Shown piece by piece: positions 22,443 to 34,145 of a stretch of DNA of 64,000 nt. The first letter of the stretch is position 1, and every line of letters starts with the position of its first letter. Location: assembly GCF_010975035.1 (NCBI RefSeq), contig NZ_JAAIUV010000017.1, positions 1 through 64,000 of the forward strand, in the 5' to 3' direction. Position numbers and translations under genes: made by a program. The notes under the pieces are model-generated. The model had not been told where the DNA came from. It worked only from the letters and a program-made list of their open reading frames with translations, and ran no database searches. The DNA comes from Neobacillus thermocopriae. Its GTDB lineage: Bacteria > Bacillota > Bacilli > Bacillales > Cytobacillaceae.

Positions 22443-24449
22443 GTGGCTTATGTAAAGAAAGCGGCCTGTCCTTTGAATTGCTGGGATAGCTGTGGATTAA
22501 TGGTAACTATAGAGAATGACCGAGTTATAAAAGTAGAAGGTGACCCAGACCATCCAATTACGAAAGGGAAAATTTGCGGCCGGGGGCGAATGCTGGAGAA
22601 ACGGACAAATTCAAAGCTACGTCTTTTGCACCCTATGAAAAAAATAAACGGTACTTTCAAAGAAATTTCTTGGGAGCAGGCTTTAGACGAAATTGCTGAT
22701 CGATTAAAAGAAATAAAAGAATGCTACGGCACAACAGCCGTTTTACATAGTCATGATTATGCGAATAATGGGATATTAAAAAATTTGGACCAGCGCTTTT
22801 TTAATTGCTATGGAGGAGTAACGGAGCTTTATGGTTCACTGTGTTGGGGCTCTGGAATTGAAGCTCAAAAATGGGATTTCGGGAATGCTTTAAGCCATGA
22901 ACCGGAGGATATCTTTAACAGTAAAAATATTGTTGTATGGGGCAGAAACGTAGCCCGAACCAATATGCATTTATATGAAAAACTGTTGGAAGCCAAAAAA
23001 AGAGGCGCCAAACTGTTTGTCATTGACCCCATTTACCATGCCACGGCCAAAATTGCCGACCAATTTATTTCCATTAAACCAGGAATGGATGGAATTTTAG
23101 CTGCAGGAATTATGAAAGAAATGCTTCGGCTCGGCTTGGAAGATCGCACTTTTATTGAGCAATATACCTATGGATTTCAAGATTTACTGAAGCTCCTTCA
23201 TAGTATTTCGCTCGAAACTGTCTCTGAAATGACAGAAGTGCCATTGGAAGTTATCACTCAATTAGCTGGTGTTTATGCTGATAAGCCTGTCTCCACTTAT
23301 ATGGGACTTGGGTTGCAACGCTATAAAAATGGTGGGAATACCATTCGATTGATTGATGCACTTGTTGCAGTAAGCGGAAATATTGGGGTTCCTGGAGGTG
23401 GAGCAAACTATGCGAATCTTCAGGTGGGACAAAGCTTTGCTTATGATCAATTAACCCTGCCGGAAAGGAGACAAAATCATCGCTTGTTTTCTATTATGAA
23501 GCAGGCGGAGGAAGTGCTCTCAGCTAGGGATCCTGAAATTAAAATGATTATGGTTACTTGTGGGAACCCCATCACTCAGGTTCCGGATTCGCGAATGGTC
23601 AAGAAAGCCTTCAAATCCGTAGAAACCCTTGTTGTCATGGACCAATATATGACGGACACAGCAAAACTTGCAGATTACATTTTACCAGTCACAACGGCGT
23701 TTGAAGAAGAAGATTTTTATTTCTCATCCATGTACCATCATTATGTAAATTATGGACCAAAGCTTGTGTCTGCTCCAGGAGAAGCAAAGCCTGATTTGTG
23801 GATTTGGACACAGCTAGCTAATCGTCTTGGTTTTGGGAAGGACTTTGATTTTTCTCGGGATGAATGGCTGAAAATGACATTGAAACCTTTAGAACAAATG
23901 GGACTTACCCTTGAAAAATTGAAACAAAAACACACATTCGAACTACCGGTTTCAAAAGTTCCATGGCAAGATCGAAAGTTTCAAACTCCTACAGGTAAAT
24001 TTGAGTTTACGTCCATCCTTGGACAACAAAAAGGAAAAACAGGTTTATTAACATTGGCTGTTCCGGATGAATCGAAATGGTCTAATCCATCATTAGCAGA
24101 ACAATATCCATATAACCTGTTGACCATCCATCCGATGAGATCTAATCATTCGCAGAACTATCATTTATTAAATGGTCATGTAAAGCTGAAGGTAGAAGTC
24201 GCTGAAAATATTGCTCAAAATCTTGGCTTGCAAAATGGGGACTATGTAAGGGTATGGAATGACCGTGGTGAAGTTAAAGGCTATGTCTCTGTTTTAGGAA
24301 CGCTCCATCCTGATACAATTAATATTGATGAAGGAATTTGGGAGGAATTCGGGGGTCCTGTTAATAATTTGACATCTAGTAGAGAATCTGATAATGGACT
24401 TGGAAGTACACTATACGATTGTCTTGTCAATCTTGAAAAAGTGAACTAG
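22443..24449 (+). CDS. yyaE: Molybdopterin-dependent oxidoreductase YyaE
   Basis: A 668-residue member of the DMSO-reductase superfamily. The N-terminus carries four cysteines (C9, C13, C17 and C45) in the spacing that binds a [4Fe-4S] cluster, followed by molybdopterin-binding domains. The C-terminal dinucleotide-binding domain includes NLLTIHPMRSNHSQNYHLL. There is no signal peptide, so it is cytoplasmic. Natural substrate is unknown; B. subtilis YyaE lies in the same place between yyaC and ychF. The start is GTG 22443 after GGGGGTGGAG. It appears to form a single-gene unit. Confidence 0.9.
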   Translation: MAYVKKAACPLNCWDSCGLMVTIENDRVIKVEGDPDHPITKGKICGRGRMLEKRTNSKLRLLHPMKKINGTFKEISWEQALDEIADRLKEIKECYGTTAVLHSHDYANNGILKNLDQRFFNCYGGVTELYGSLCWGSGIEAQKWDFGNALSHEPEDIFNSKNIVVWGRNVARTNMHLYEKLLEAKKRGAKLFVIDPIYHATAKIADQFISIKPGMDGILAAGIMKEMLRLGLEDRTFIEQYTYGFQDLLKLLHSISLETVSEMTEVPLEVITQLAGVYADKPVSTYMGLGLQRYKNGGNTIRLIDALVAVSGNIGVPGGGANYANLQVGQSFAYDQLTLPERRQNHRLFSIMKQAEEVLSARDPEIKMIMVTCGNPITQVPDSRMVKKAFKSVETLVVMDQYMTDTAKLADYILPVTTAFEEEDFYFSSMYHHYVNYGPKLVSAPGEAKPDLWIWTQLANRLGFGKDFDFSRDEWLKMTLKPLEQMGLTLEKLKQKHTFELPVSKVPWQDRKFQTPTGKFEFTSILGQQKGKTGLLTLAVPDESKWSNPSLAEQYPYNLLTIHPMRSNHSQNYHLLNGHVKLKVEVAENIAQNLGLQNGDYVRVWNDRGEVKGYVSVLGTLHPDTINIDEGIWEEFGGPVNNLTSSRESDNGLGSTLYDCLVNLEKVN

Positions 24450-24478
24450 ACTGGTGCTGCTTGGTGCCAGTTTTTTTT
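24450..24478 (+). terminator. Terminator after yyaE
   Basis: ACTGGTGC and GTGCCAGT pair fully with two G-U wobbles around a six-base loop, followed by seven or eight Ts. It starts within the yyaE stop codon. Confidence 0.8.
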
Positions 24479-24614
24479 CTATATCATAGACATGTTCCCA
24501 TTCTAATTTTCCTTGTTTTTTTGGCCGCCAATGCCTATAATTGTGAAAGACTTGTATAGTTATGATTCGATAATCATTTTAAGATAGATTTATTTTTTCG
24601 AGGAGTGAACGTGA

Positions 24615-25715
24615 ATGGCTTTAACAGCAGGTATTGTAGGTTTGCCGAACGTTGGCAAATCCACATTGTTTAATGCAATTACCCAGGCGGGGGCAGAATC
24701 GGCCAATTATCCTTTCTGTACGATTGATCCCAATGTCGGTATTGTAGAAGTACCAGATCCCCGCTTACAAAAACTAACAGAATTGGTTCAACCAAAAAAG
24801 ACCGTGCCAACCACTTTTGAATTTACAGATATTGCTGGAATTGTAAAAGGGGCAAGTAAAGGAGAAGGGTTAGGAAATAAGTTTCTTTCTCATATCCGTG
24901 AAGTAGATGCTATCTGTCAAGTGGTTCGTTGCTTTGCTGATGAAAATATTACTCACGTAGCTGGAAAGGTTGACCCGATTTCCGATATTGAAACGATTAA
25001 TTTGGAATTAATTCTGGCTGACATGGAATCGGTTGAAAAGCGTATAAGCCGTGTTGAAAAATTAGCCAAGCAAAAAGATAAAGATGCCGTTGCTGAATTT
25101 GAAGTACTCTCTATGTTAAAGGATGCTTTTGAAGCAGAAAAACCAGCACGGTCTGTGGAATTTACAGATGAGCAAATGAAAATTGTTAAAAATTTGCACC
25201 TTTTAACGATTAAACCTATGCTTTATGTGGCTAATGTCGGCGAAGAAGATGTGGCCGATCCATCTTCAAACGAATATGTGCAAAAGGTTCGTGAATATGC
25301 TGCGAAAGAAAATTCTGAGGTTATCGTTGTATGTGCAAAAATTGAAGAGGAAATTGCCGAGCTTGATGGAGAAGAAAAACAAATGTTCCTTCAAGAATTA
25401 GGTATTGAGGAATCTGGTTTGGACCAATTAATTCGTGCAGCATATAGCCTGCTTGGACTGGCTACCTACTTTACTGCTGGTGTACAAGAAGTTCGCGCTT
25501 GGACGTTTAGAAAAGGAATGAAGGCACCTCAATGTGCCGGTATTATTCACTCCGATTTTGAACGAGGATTTATCAGGGCAGAAACGGTTTCTTTTGATGA
25601 TTTAGTAGCTGCGGGAAGTTATAATGCTGCAAAAGAAGCAGGAAAAGTCCGTCTGGAAGGAAAAGACTATGAAGTACAAGACGGCGATGTTATGCATTTC
25701 CGTTTTAATGTATAA
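24615..25715 (+). CDS. ychF: Redox-regulated ATPase YchF
   Basis: YchF is an Obg-related P-loop NTPase that prefers ATP and binds ribosomes. G1 is GLPNVGKST at residues 9-17. The G4 position reads NVGE instead of NKxD, the usual YchF change that explains ATP preference. A coiled-coil insert spans about residues 140-200 and the C-terminal TGS domain ends GDVMHFRFNV. The length, 366 residues, is normal. In several bacteria it influences oxidative stress response. It precedes the rpsF operon, as in Bacillus. Confidence 0.98.
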   Translation: MALTAGIVGLPNVGKSTLFNAITQAGAESANYPFCTIDPNVGIVEVPDPRLQKLTELVQPKKTVPTTFEFTDIAGIVKGASKGEGLGNKFLSHIREVDAICQVVRCFADENITHVAGKVDPISDIETINLELILADMESVEKRISRVEKLAKQKDKDAVAEFEVLSMLKDAFEAEKPARSVEFTDEQMKIVKNLHLLTIKPMLYVANVGEEDVADPSSNEYVQKVREYAAKENSEVIVVCAKIEEEIAELDGEEKQMFLQELGIEESGLDQLIRAAYSLLGLATYFTAGVQEVRAWTFRKGMKAPQCAGIIHSDFERGFIRAETVSFDDLVAAGSYNAAKEAGKVRLEGKDYEVQDGDVMHFRFNV

Positions 25716-25721
25716 TTTTTT

Positions 25722-25753
25722 AAGAGCTGACAGATTTGTCAGCTTATTTTTTT
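25722..25753 (+). terminator. Terminator after ychF
   Basis: AGCTGACA (25725-25732) and TGTCAGCT (25737-25744) flank a four-base GATT loop, followed by TATTTTTTT. Confidence 0.85.
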
Positions 25754-25834
25754 CAAAACAGGGCAATCCTGTAATGAGCATTGCTTTTCCTATTATGTTA
25801 TGTTATACTTTCATCTTGTGAGTAATGAAAATTG

Positions 25835-25870
25835 CTCCTTGCCCAATCGGGCCGTTTAGACCAAAAGGAG
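25835..25870 (+). promoter_or_regulatory. Candidate S6:S18 autoregulatory leader of rpsF
   Basis: CTCCTT (25835-25840) can pair with AAGGAG (25865-25870), which is the rpsF ribosome binding site. Between them lies a CCC/GGG mini-hairpin followed by an unpaired GCCG. The known S6:S18 leader motif has this layout, with a CCG element recognised by the S6-S18 dimer, and it precedes rpsF in many bacteria. Structure and binding are inferred from the sequence only. Confidence 0.6.
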
Positions 25871-25879
25871 GTGACTGTG

Positions 25880-26167
25880 ATGAATAAGTACGAAATCATG
25901 TACATCATCCGTCCAAACATTGAAGATGAAGCAAAGAAATCTCTTGTTGAGCGTTTCAATAACATCCTTCTTGAAAATGGCGCGGAAGCTGTTGAAACGA
26001 AGGATTGGGGTAAACGCCGTCTTGCTTACGAAATCAATGATTTTCGTGATGGATATTATCAAATCGTAAAGACTACTTCTTCTGCAGCAGCAGTACAAGA
26101 ATTTTCTCGTCTTGCGAAAATCAACGAAGATATCATTCGTCATATCGTAATTAAAGAAGAAGAATAA
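25880..26167 (+). CDS. rpsF: 30S ribosomal protein S6
   Basis: S6 is a small-subunit platform protein that binds with S18. The 95-residue protein begins [19 protein letters not shown] and has the conserved [19 protein letters not shown] block. It ends in KEEE. The ATG at 25880 follows AAAGGAGGTG; the in-frame sequence upstream belongs to the leader. rpsF, ssb and rpsR form the usual three-gene operon, with a parS in the first spacer. Confidence 0.98.
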   Translation: MNKYEIMYIIRPNIEDEAKKSLVERFNNILLENGAEAVETKDWGKRRLAYEINDFRDGYYQIVKTTSSAAAVQEFSRLAKINEDIIRHIVIKEEE

Positions 26168-26186
26168 TTTGATGGATTTAAATAAA

Positions 26187-26202
26187 TGTTTCACGTGAAA
26201 CA
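26187..26202. other. parS site between rpsF and ssb
   Basis: TGTTTCACGTGAAACA, an exact 16-bp match to parS, placed in the short rpsF-ssb spacer about 6.8 kb from the copy in spo0J. Confidence 0.95.
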
Positions 26203-26229
26203 GTTCCAAGGGAAAAGGAGTTGATTCTG

Positions 26230-26727
26230 ATGCTGAATCGTGTCGTGCTTGTTGGCCGTTTAACGAGAGACCCTGAACTGCGTTACACACCGAATGGTGT
26301 TGCTGTTGCAACTTTTACATTAGCAGTAAACCGTACGTTTTCTAATCAACAGGGTGAGCGCGAAGCAGATTTTATTAATTGTGTTGTTTGGCGTAAGCCT
26401 GCTGAAAACGTGGCTAACTATTTAAAAAAGGGAAGTTTAGCCGGTGTAGACGGTCGTATTCAAACCCGTAACTACGAAGGACAAGACGGTAGGCGTGTAT
26501 ATGTAACAGAGGTTGTTGCAGATAGTGTTCAATTCCTTGAACCTAAAGGGGCATCCAGCGGCAATAGAAGCAACGATTTTTACGGTGCTCCTCCAATGGA
26601 ACCACCGTTTGGTGAAGGCAGTCAGAATCAACGACAAACTTCAAACCAAGGTTATACAAGAGTGAATGATGATCCATTTGCTGGAAGTGGTCAAATTGAC
26701 ATTTCCGATGATGATCTTCCATTCTAA
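26230..26727 (+). CDS. ssb: Single-stranded DNA-binding protein SsbA
   Basis: SSB coats single-stranded DNA at replication forks and recruits partner proteins. The OB fold covers residues 1-105 ([19 protein letters not shown] onward), followed by a glycine/asparagine-rich linker and the acidic tip ISDDDLPF that binds partners. At 165 residues it resembles B. subtilis SsbA. ATG 26230 is nine bases after AAAAGGAG; an in-frame TTG at 26221 is too close to that site. Confidence 0.97.
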   Translation: MLNRVVLVGRLTRDPELRYTPNGVAVATFTLAVNRTFSNQQGEREADFINCVVWRKPAENVANYLKKGSLAGVDGRIQTRNYEGQDGRRVYVTEVVADSVQFLEPKGASSGNRSNDFYGAPPMEPPFGEGSQNQRQTSNQGYTRVNDDPFAGSGQIDISDDDLPF

Positions 26728-26745
26728 GTATTGGATAAATGATAG

Positions 26746-27027
<282 letters not shown>

Positions 27028-27050
27028 TAAGCTGGATAAGATGAAAAGTG

Positions 27051-27085
27051 AAAAGGCAGTCGGGTGTTCCCGATTGCCTTTTTTA
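27051..27085 (+). terminator. Terminator after rpsR
   Basis: AAAGGCAGTCGGG and CCCGATTGCCTTTT pair with one G-U, with a TGTT loop and a T-run. It ends the rpsF operon. Confidence 0.85.
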
Positions 27086-27160
27086 CTTGTAATTGTTTGT
27101 ATTTCAAATTTTATCTATACTAAAATAAAAAATAGGATACCTTACTATAGAGGTGAAGAT

Positions 27161-28105
27161 GTGAAAAATGTTCGTAAGCTGACAGAAGGTGCGATGCTGT
27201 TGGCCGTTTTTACCGTTCTTTTATTATTAACCATTTACATACCAGTTGCCGGGGCGGTCGTCAATTTATTTCTCGCCATACCGTTTATTTTGTTTGCTAC
27301 CAAATATGAGGGACAATGGACCATTGTATTTTTGATTGCATCCATCCTCCTTTCTACCATCGTTGGTTCCTTAATTTCCATTCCTTTGGTATTAATATAT
27401 GGGATCACGGGGGCTGTTATTGGCTATTTAATTAGAAAAGGGAAAGATAGAAACATTATATTTATCGTAAGTACCCTAGTTGTACTGGTTAACATTATTG
27501 GGGGCTATGCTGTAAGTGTCGCTTTTTTTAATATTAATTTCATTAATGATATGATTCATATGATGAGGGAATCTTTGAATTCTTCCGCAGAAATATTAAA
27601 AAATTTTGGCCAAGAAAAAGAAGCGACAAAATTGATTAAGCGATTTAATGAAGGATTAGATTTTGTTCATACTTTGCTTCCAACCATATTTGTTGCGATA
27701 GCACTTTTCATTGCCTTATTGATTCAATTGGTCTCCTTCCCTATTATAAAAAGATTTGGGATAAAGGTAGAAAAATCTATATCTTTCAAGGATATATGCC
27801 TGCCAAAAAGCACGCTTTTGTATCTACTTATTACTTTGTTGGCTAGTATGTTAATCAGCCCGGATAAAGGAACCTTTCTTTTTACGATTTTACTAAATCT
27901 TACCTATTTACTGCTATTATTAATGATTTTTCAAGGATATACATTTTTGTTTTATTATTTTGATCATATAGGGATATCAAAGCCTATTGCTATTGTGTTA
28001 GCAATTGTCTCTTTCATGATACCGGTATTTCTTTATATAATAGGGATATTAGGTATAATTGATTTAGGTTTTAATTTACGAAAACAGATTGTAAAAAAAG
28101 AGTAA
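27161..28105 (+). CDS. yybS: YybS family membrane protein (DUF2232)
   Basis: A 314-residue integral membrane protein with about eight predicted helices, beginning MKNVRKLTEGAMLLAVFTVLL. It belongs to the DUF2232/YybS family; the fold resembles S components of ECF transporters but no substrate is established. I start at GTG 27161, five bases after GAGGTG; the open frame upstream crosses the rpsR terminator and is not coding. It is always found just before gdpP in Bacillus, 26 bases apart here. Confidence 0.88.
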   Translation: MKNVRKLTEGAMLLAVFTVLLLLTIYIPVAGAVVNLFLAIPFILFATKYEGQWTIVFLIASILLSTIVGSLISIPLVLIYGITGAVIGYLIRKGKDRNIIFIVSTLVVLVNIIGGYAVSVAFFNINFINDMIHMMRESLNSSAEILKNFGQEKEATKLIKRFNEGLDFVHTLLPTIFVAIALFIALLIQLVSFPIIKRFGIKVEKSISFKDICLPKSTLLYLLITLLASMLISPDKGTFLFTILLNLTYLLLLLMIFQGYTFLFYYFDHIGISKPIAIVLAIVSFMIPVFLYIIGILGIIDLGFNLRKQIVKKE

Positions 28106-28131
28106 TAACTATTGTTTTAGGAGATGAAATA

Positions 28132-30105
28132 ATGCCTGCCTATTTAGAAAAGCGGTCTATCCGTTATCCCTTTTACGGGTTAATTTTCCTTACGATTGTA
28201 CTGCTCATCGTTCTCTCTTACTATAATTGGATTATAAGCCTAGCAGGTCTATTATTAATAGTTCTCCCTGTCTATTACATGGTTACCATTGATAATCAAC
28301 AAAGGAAGGAAATGGAGGAGTATATTTCTACTCTTTCTTATCGGATAAAAAAGGTTGGCGAGGAAGCTCTGCTTGAAATGCCAATTGGAATTATGCTAAT
28401 TAATGACGAGTATGATGTTGAGTGGACCAATCCATATCTAGCTTCCTTTTTTGATGAGGATACATTGGTAGGAAAAACTTTATATGATGTGGCGGACAGT
28501 TTGATTCCGTTAATCAAGCAGGAAGTAGAAACGGAGATTATTACCCTTCATGACCGGAAATTTCGCGTCATACATAAACCGGAAGAGAGACTATTATACT
28601 TTTTTGATGTAACGGAACAAGCAGCAATAGAAAAAATGTATCAGAATGAACGGACTGTAATCGCCATTATCTTTTTAGATAATTATGACGACCTCACACA
28701 GGGCATGGATGACCAAATGCGAGGCAGCGTTAATAACCTTGTCACATCTATTCTTAATAAATGGGCTCATGAAAATGGAATTTTCCTAAAACGGATTTCT
28801 TCTGAACGATTTATAGCCGTTTTTAATGAAGAAATTCTCTATAGTCTCGAAAAAGGAAAGTTTACGATACTTGATGAAGTAAGGGAAATGACCGCCAAGC
28901 ATAATGTTTCTTTTACCCTTAGTATAGGGGTCGGGACTGGAGTTTCCTCCTTGCCAGAGTTAGGTTTACTGGCTCAATCTAGTCTTGATTTGGCACTTGG
29001 TAGAGGTGGAGACCAAGTAGCCATTAAGCTCCCTAACGGTAAAGTGAAATTTTATGGTGGAAAAACAAATCCAGTGGAAAAAAGAACAAGGGTTAGAGCA
29101 AGGGTCATTTCACATGCACTAAGAGATTTAATTATAGCCAGTGATAAAGTCATTATTATGGGACATAAAAACCCTGATATGGACTCTATCGGTGCAAGTA
29201 TTGGGATTTATAAAGTAGCAGAGCTGAATCAAAAAGATGCTCATATTGTGGTAAATATGAACGAAATAGATAACTCTGTGAAACGCCTGATGGATGAAAT
29301 TCGTCATCAAGAAAAACTAATCTCACGATTTATAAGTCCTGAGGAAGCATTAGAAATTTCTACGGAGAAAACATTGTTAGTGGTAGTAGATACCCATAAA
29401 CCTTCATTGGTGATGGATGAAAGATTACTAATGAAAATTGATAATAAAGTCGTCATTGATCACCATCGCCGTGGAGAAGACTTTATTTCAAACCCTCTGC
29501 TTGTGTATATGGAGCCTTATGCCTCCTCTACTTCGGAGCTTGTTACTGAATTTCTTGAATACCAGCCAAAACGGGGTAAAATTGAAGTGATAGAAGCTAC
29601 CGCTCTTCTAGCAGGAATTATTGTTGACACGAAGAGTTTTACCTTAAGAACAGGTTCACGGACATTTGATGCTGCTTCTTATTTACGAGCTCATGGGGCA
29701 GATACGATACTAGTTCAAAAGTTTTTGAAGGAAGATGTAAATACATTTATTAAACGTGGTAAATTGATTGAATCTGTCTACTTTTATCATGAAGGAATAG
29801 CCATAGCTACAGGTCGTGACGATGAAGTGAATGATCAAGTGATCATAGCTCAAGCAGCAGATATTTTGTTAACGATGGATGGAGTTCTTGCTTCATTTGT
29901 TATTGCAAAAAGAGGCGAAGATGTAGTTGGTATTAGCGCACGCTCCTTGGGTAATGTCAATGTACAAGTGATTATGGAATCCTTGGAAGGCGGGGGCCAC
30001 TTGACAAACGCGGCGACTCAACTGAACGGTCTAACCATTGAGGAAGCAGAAATGAGATTAAAACAAGCCATTGATGATTATTTAGAAGGGAGTAAAAAGG
30101 AATGA
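28132..30105 (+). CDS. gdpP: Cyclic-di-AMP phosphodiesterase GdpP
   Basis: GdpP (YybT) hydrolyses c-di-AMP to pApA and so tunes potassium and osmolyte balance and beta-lactam tolerance. Two N-terminal membrane helices (residues 10-55) precede a degenerate PAS domain and a degenerate GGDEF domain, where the motif reads GGDQV near residue 292. The catalytic DHH domain has DMDSIGAS near 348 and DHHRRG near 443; DHHA1 has GGGHLTNA near 621. The length of 657 matches B. subtilis (659). It overlaps rplI by four bases. Confidence 0.97.
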   Translation: MPAYLEKRSIRYPFYGLIFLTIVLLIVLSYYNWIISLAGLLLIVLPVYYMVTIDNQQRKEMEEYISTLSYRIKKVGEEALLEMPIGIMLINDEYDVEWTNPYLASFFDEDTLVGKTLYDVADSLIPLIKQEVETEIITLHDRKFRVIHKPEERLLYFFDVTEQAAIEKMYQNERTVIAIIFLDNYDDLTQGMDDQMRGSVNNLVTSILNKWAHENGIFLKRISSERFIAVFNEEILYSLEKGKFTILDEVREMTAKHNVSFTLSIGVGTGVSSLPELGLLAQSSLDLALGRGGDQVAIKLPNGKVKFYGGKTNPVEKRTRVRARVISHALRDLIIASDKVIIMGHKNPDMDSIGASIGIYKVAELNQKDAHIVVNMNEIDNSVKRLMDEIRHQEKLISRFISPEEALEISTEKTLLVVVDTHKPSLVMDERLLMKIDNKVVIDHHRRGEDFISNPLLVYMEPYASSTSELVTEFLEYQPKRGKIEVIEATALLAGIIVDTKSFTLRTGSRTFDAASYLRAHGADTILVQKFLKEDVNTFIKRGKLIESVYFYHEGIAIATGRDDEVNDQVIIAQAADILLTMDGVLASFVIAKRGEDVVGISARSLGNVNVQVIMESLEGGGHLTNAATQLNGLTIEEAEMRLKQAIDDYLEGSKKE

Positions 30106-30551
30106 AAGTAATTTTTCTTAAAGATGTAAAAGGGAAAGGGAAAAAAGGTGAAATAAAAAATGTAGCCGATGGTTATGCTCAAAATTTTTTATTTAAGCAG
30201 GGTTTAGCGGTTGAAGCAACAAATGCTAACCTCAGCACGTTAGAAGCTCAAAAGAAAAAACAAGAGAAACTAGCGGCAGAGGAACTTGCAGAGGCAAAAA
30301 AACTGAAAGAAAAACTAGATAGCCTTACTGTGGAAATCTCTGCTAAAGCAGGAGAAGGTGGCAGACTATTTGGATCCATTACAACTAAGCAAATTGCTGA
30401 GGAATTGCAAAAGAAGCACGGTATCAAAATTGATAAGCGTAAAATGGAATTGCAAGATGCAATCCGTGCGCTTGGCCACACGAAGGTTCCAGTAAAGTTA
30501 CATCAAGATGTAACGGCGACATTAACCGTCCATGTTAAAGAAACAAAATAA
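30102..30551 (+). CDS. rplI: 50S ribosomal protein L9
   Basis: L9 is a two-domain large-subunit protein with a long connecting helix. The N-domain [20 protein letters not shown] is diagnostic, and the lysine/glutamate-rich helix (residues 45-75) leads to the C-domain that starts [19 protein letters not shown]. It has 149 residues. Its ATG overlaps the gdpP stop, so the two are translationally coupled. Confidence 0.98.
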   Translation: MKVIFLKDVKGKGKKGEIKNVADGYAQNFLFKQGLAVEATNANLSTLEAQKKKQEKLAAEELAEAKKLKEKLDSLTVEISAKAGEGGRLFGSITTKQIAEELQKKHGIKIDKRKMELQDAIRALGHTKVPVKLHQDVTATLTVHVKETK

Positions 30552-30633
30552 ACACACAATCAAAAAGATCTGGAAAATAAACACCAGTTCGAAATTTATC
30601 ATTACATGATAAAATAGAAAAAGTAATAGATGG

Positions 30634-30663
30634 AATGTGATCGGTCTAACTGGTCACATTTTT
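30634..30663 (+). terminator. Probable terminator after rplI
   Basis: AATGTGA (30634-30640) and TCACATT (30654-30660) form a stem with a 13-base loop followed by a short T-run. It may be only partially effective, letting rplI transcripts continue into dnaC. Confidence 0.45.
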
Positions 30664-30730
30664 CTTTGTAAGATATGATAATTTTATAGGAATATAAATC
30701 ATCCTCTATCTTTTAGGAGGTTTTGATAAG

Positions 30731-32083
30731 ATGAGCGATTTATTTGCCGACCGTATGCCTCCGCAAAATATTGAGGCTGAACAAGCGGTATTGGGAGCTA
30801 TTTTTCTAGAGCCCTCTTCCCTTACATTAGCATCGGAAATCCTGATCCCAGAGGATTTCTATCGTGCTGCCCATCAAAAAATCTTTCATGTAATGCTTAA
30901 ACTTAGTGATCAAGGGAAAGCTGTTGACCTTGTTACGGTTGCTGAGGAACTGGCAGCGACGAAACTACTTGAGGATACAGGTGGGATTGTTTATTTAAAT
31001 GAATTGGCAGGTTCTGTTCCAACGGCTGCCAATATCGAATATTATGCTAGAATCGTAGAAGAAAAATCGTTGCTTAGAAGATTAATCCGTACTGCAACGA
31101 ATATTGCTTCTGATGGTTATACCCGAGAAGATGAAGTTGAAACTCTTTTGGCGGAAGCCGAAAAAAGTATTCTGGAAGTAGCACAGCGAAAAAATGCTGG
31201 TGCCTTTCATAATATTAAAGATGTTCTCGTCAGAACGTATGACAATATAGAATTTTTGCATAATCGGGTCGGCGATATTACAGGAATTCCTACAGGTTTC
31301 ACCGAGCTGGACCGAATGACTGCCGGTTTCCAGCGAAATGACTTAATTATTGTAGGTGCCCGCCCTTCTGTTGGTAAAACAGCGTTTGCGTTAAATATTG
31401 CTCAAAATGTGGCCATTAAGGCTGGCGAGAATGTTGCGATTTTCAGTCTCGAAATGGGTGCCGAACAGCTTGTTATGCGTATGTTATGTGCGGAAGGAAA
31501 TATTGATGCCCAAAGGCTTCGTACAGGAACTTTAACTGATGAAGATTGGGGAAAGTTGACGATGGCTATGGGTAGTTTAGCAAATGCGGGGATTTTTATT
31601 GATGATACACCTGGTGTCCGTATTAACGATATCCGCTCAAAATGCCGTCGCTTAAAGCAGGAACATGGATTGGGTATGGTATTAATTGATTATCTTCAAC
31701 TGATTTTAGGAAGCGGAAGGCCTGGTGAAAACCGTCAGCAGGAAGTTTCGGAAATTTCTCGTGCGTTGAAGCAGCTGGCACGTGAATTGGAGGTACCTGT
31801 TATTGCTCTTTCTCAGCTATCTCGTGGAGTTGAGCAGCGTCAGGATAAACGACCGATGATGTCGGATATTCGTGAATCTGGAAGTATTGAGCAAGATGCG
31901 GATATTGTTGCCTTTTTATATCGTGATGACTATTATGATAAGGAATCGGAGAATAAAAATATAATTGAAATCATCATTGCCAAACAGCGTAATGGCCCAG
32001 TTGGTACTGTACAACTAGCATTTGTAAAAGAATATAATAAATTCGTTAACTTGGAAACTCGTTATGAGGTCCCTGGTGCATAA
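30731..32083 (+). CDS. dnaC: Replicative DNA helicase DnaC (DnaB family)
   Basis: The hexameric replicative helicase, called DnaC in Bacillus and DnaB elsewhere. The N-terminal domain begins PPQNIEAEQAVLGAIFLEP. The RecA-like motor has Walker A GARPSVGKTA near residue 210 and Walker B MVLIDYLQL near 320, with the arginine-finger region DIRESGSIEQDADIV. The 450-residue length is normal and there is no intein. It is preceded by AGGAGG and followed by a strong terminator. Confidence 0.98.
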   Translation: MSDLFADRMPPQNIEAEQAVLGAIFLEPSSLTLASEILIPEDFYRAAHQKIFHVMLKLSDQGKAVDLVTVAEELAATKLLEDTGGIVYLNELAGSVPTAANIEYYARIVEEKSLLRRLIRTATNIASDGYTREDEVETLLAEAEKSILEVAQRKNAGAFHNIKDVLVRTYDNIEFLHNRVGDITGIPTGFTELDRMTAGFQRNDLIIVGARPSVGKTAFALNIAQNVAIKAGENVAIFSLEMGAEQLVMRMLCAEGNIDAQRLRTGTLTDEDWGKLTMAMGSLANAGIFIDDTPGVRINDIRSKCRRLKQEHGLGMVLIDYLQLILGSGRPGENRQQEVSEISRALKQLARELEVPVIALSQLSRGVEQRQDKRPMMSDIRESGSIEQDADIVAFLYRDDYYDKESENKNIIEIIIAKQRNGPVGTVQLAFVKEYNKFVNLETRYEVPGA

Positions 32084-32094
32084 AATGAAATAGT

Positions 32095-32131
32095 AAGGAG
32101 TCTGTCATAGATAATGACGGACTCCTTTTTT
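32095..32131 (+). terminator. Terminator after dnaC
   Basis: AAGGAGTCTGTCAT and ATGACGGACTCCTT form a long stem with one mismatch, followed by a T-run. Confidence 0.85.
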
Positions 32132-32185
32132 GTAAGCAACTTTTTGTGACTTTGAGAATGGTTTAAAGAAAGCATCTGACGACGG

Positions 32186-32252
32186 CATGGCTTTGCTTTC
32201 CTCCCTACGATCAATTTACATTGAATCACGTCAGTCTCTTCGTGTTTCTTTG
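32186..32252. repeat. Degenerate copy of the Bacillaceae intergenic repeat
   Basis: The block CCCTACGATCAATTTACATTG...CTCTTCGTGTTTCTT aligns, with mismatches, to the better copy at 36777-36822. It is non-coding and lies between dnaC and purA. It looks like an older, decayed member of the same repeat family. Confidence 0.5.
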
Positions 32253-32362
32253 AAGTGAACAATTTAGCTCCATCATTCTTTGCATGACCAAAAGTGACTG
32301 AATTAGACTATGCATGGGTGACGAAGGAATTTGTGTATTTATTAATAGAGTCAGAGTTTTAT

Positions 32363-33781
<1,419 letters not shown>

Positions 33782-33802
33782 AATAGCTTAAAATAAGAAT
33801 GA

Positions 33803-33840
33803 GGGGCTCCTCTTCTAAAAGAAGAGCCCTTGTTCCTTTT
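33803..33840 (+). terminator. Probable terminator after purA
   Basis: GGGCT..CTTC and GAAGAGCCC pair with a small bulge, followed by a T-rich stretch interrupted by G and CC. The following 220 bases up to the tRNA promoter hold no convincing gene. Confidence 0.5.
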
Positions 33841-34061
33841 CAAGGACAAAATTAAAGGAGTGGTTTTATCATTAGAATTAGGATGAAAAAGGTTATTTGT
33901 ACAAAAAAGTATAGGTGTCTTATGAGAAAAAAATTTTTAAGAACAATTCATTTAGATTGAATTGTAAAAGAGCCTTCTAAAGAAATTTTTTCTCTTTGTT
34001 ATATGGATATGAACGATTATCTAACAAAAAAACTACTAAACAAAAAAATTAAAAAAAAGTG

Positions 34062-34090
34062 TTGCCAAAGAGAAACTATCATGATATTAT
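34062..34090 (+). promoter_or_regulatory. Sigma-A promoter of the tRNA cluster
   Basis: TTGCCA at 34062 and TATTAT at 34085 with a 17-base spacer. It is about 30 bases upstream of the truncated tRNA copy and would transcribe all four tRNAs. Confidence 0.7.
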
Positions 34091-34119
34091 AAAAAACGTC
34101 GCAACGATAAGGCGTAAAT

Positions 34120-34145
34120 GATCCATTAGCTCAGTTGGTAGAGCA
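34120..34145 (+). pseudogene. Truncated tRNA copy (5' acceptor and D-arm only)
   Basis: GATCCATTAGCTCAGTTGG and the following TAGAGCA match the first 26 bases of the tRNA-Lys gene at 34268 with one difference. After that the sequence is unrelated for about 120 bases and has no anticodon arm, T-arm or acceptor 3' strand. It sits between the promoter and tRNA-Lys, so it will be part of the primary transcript. See the findings. Confidence 0.7.
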
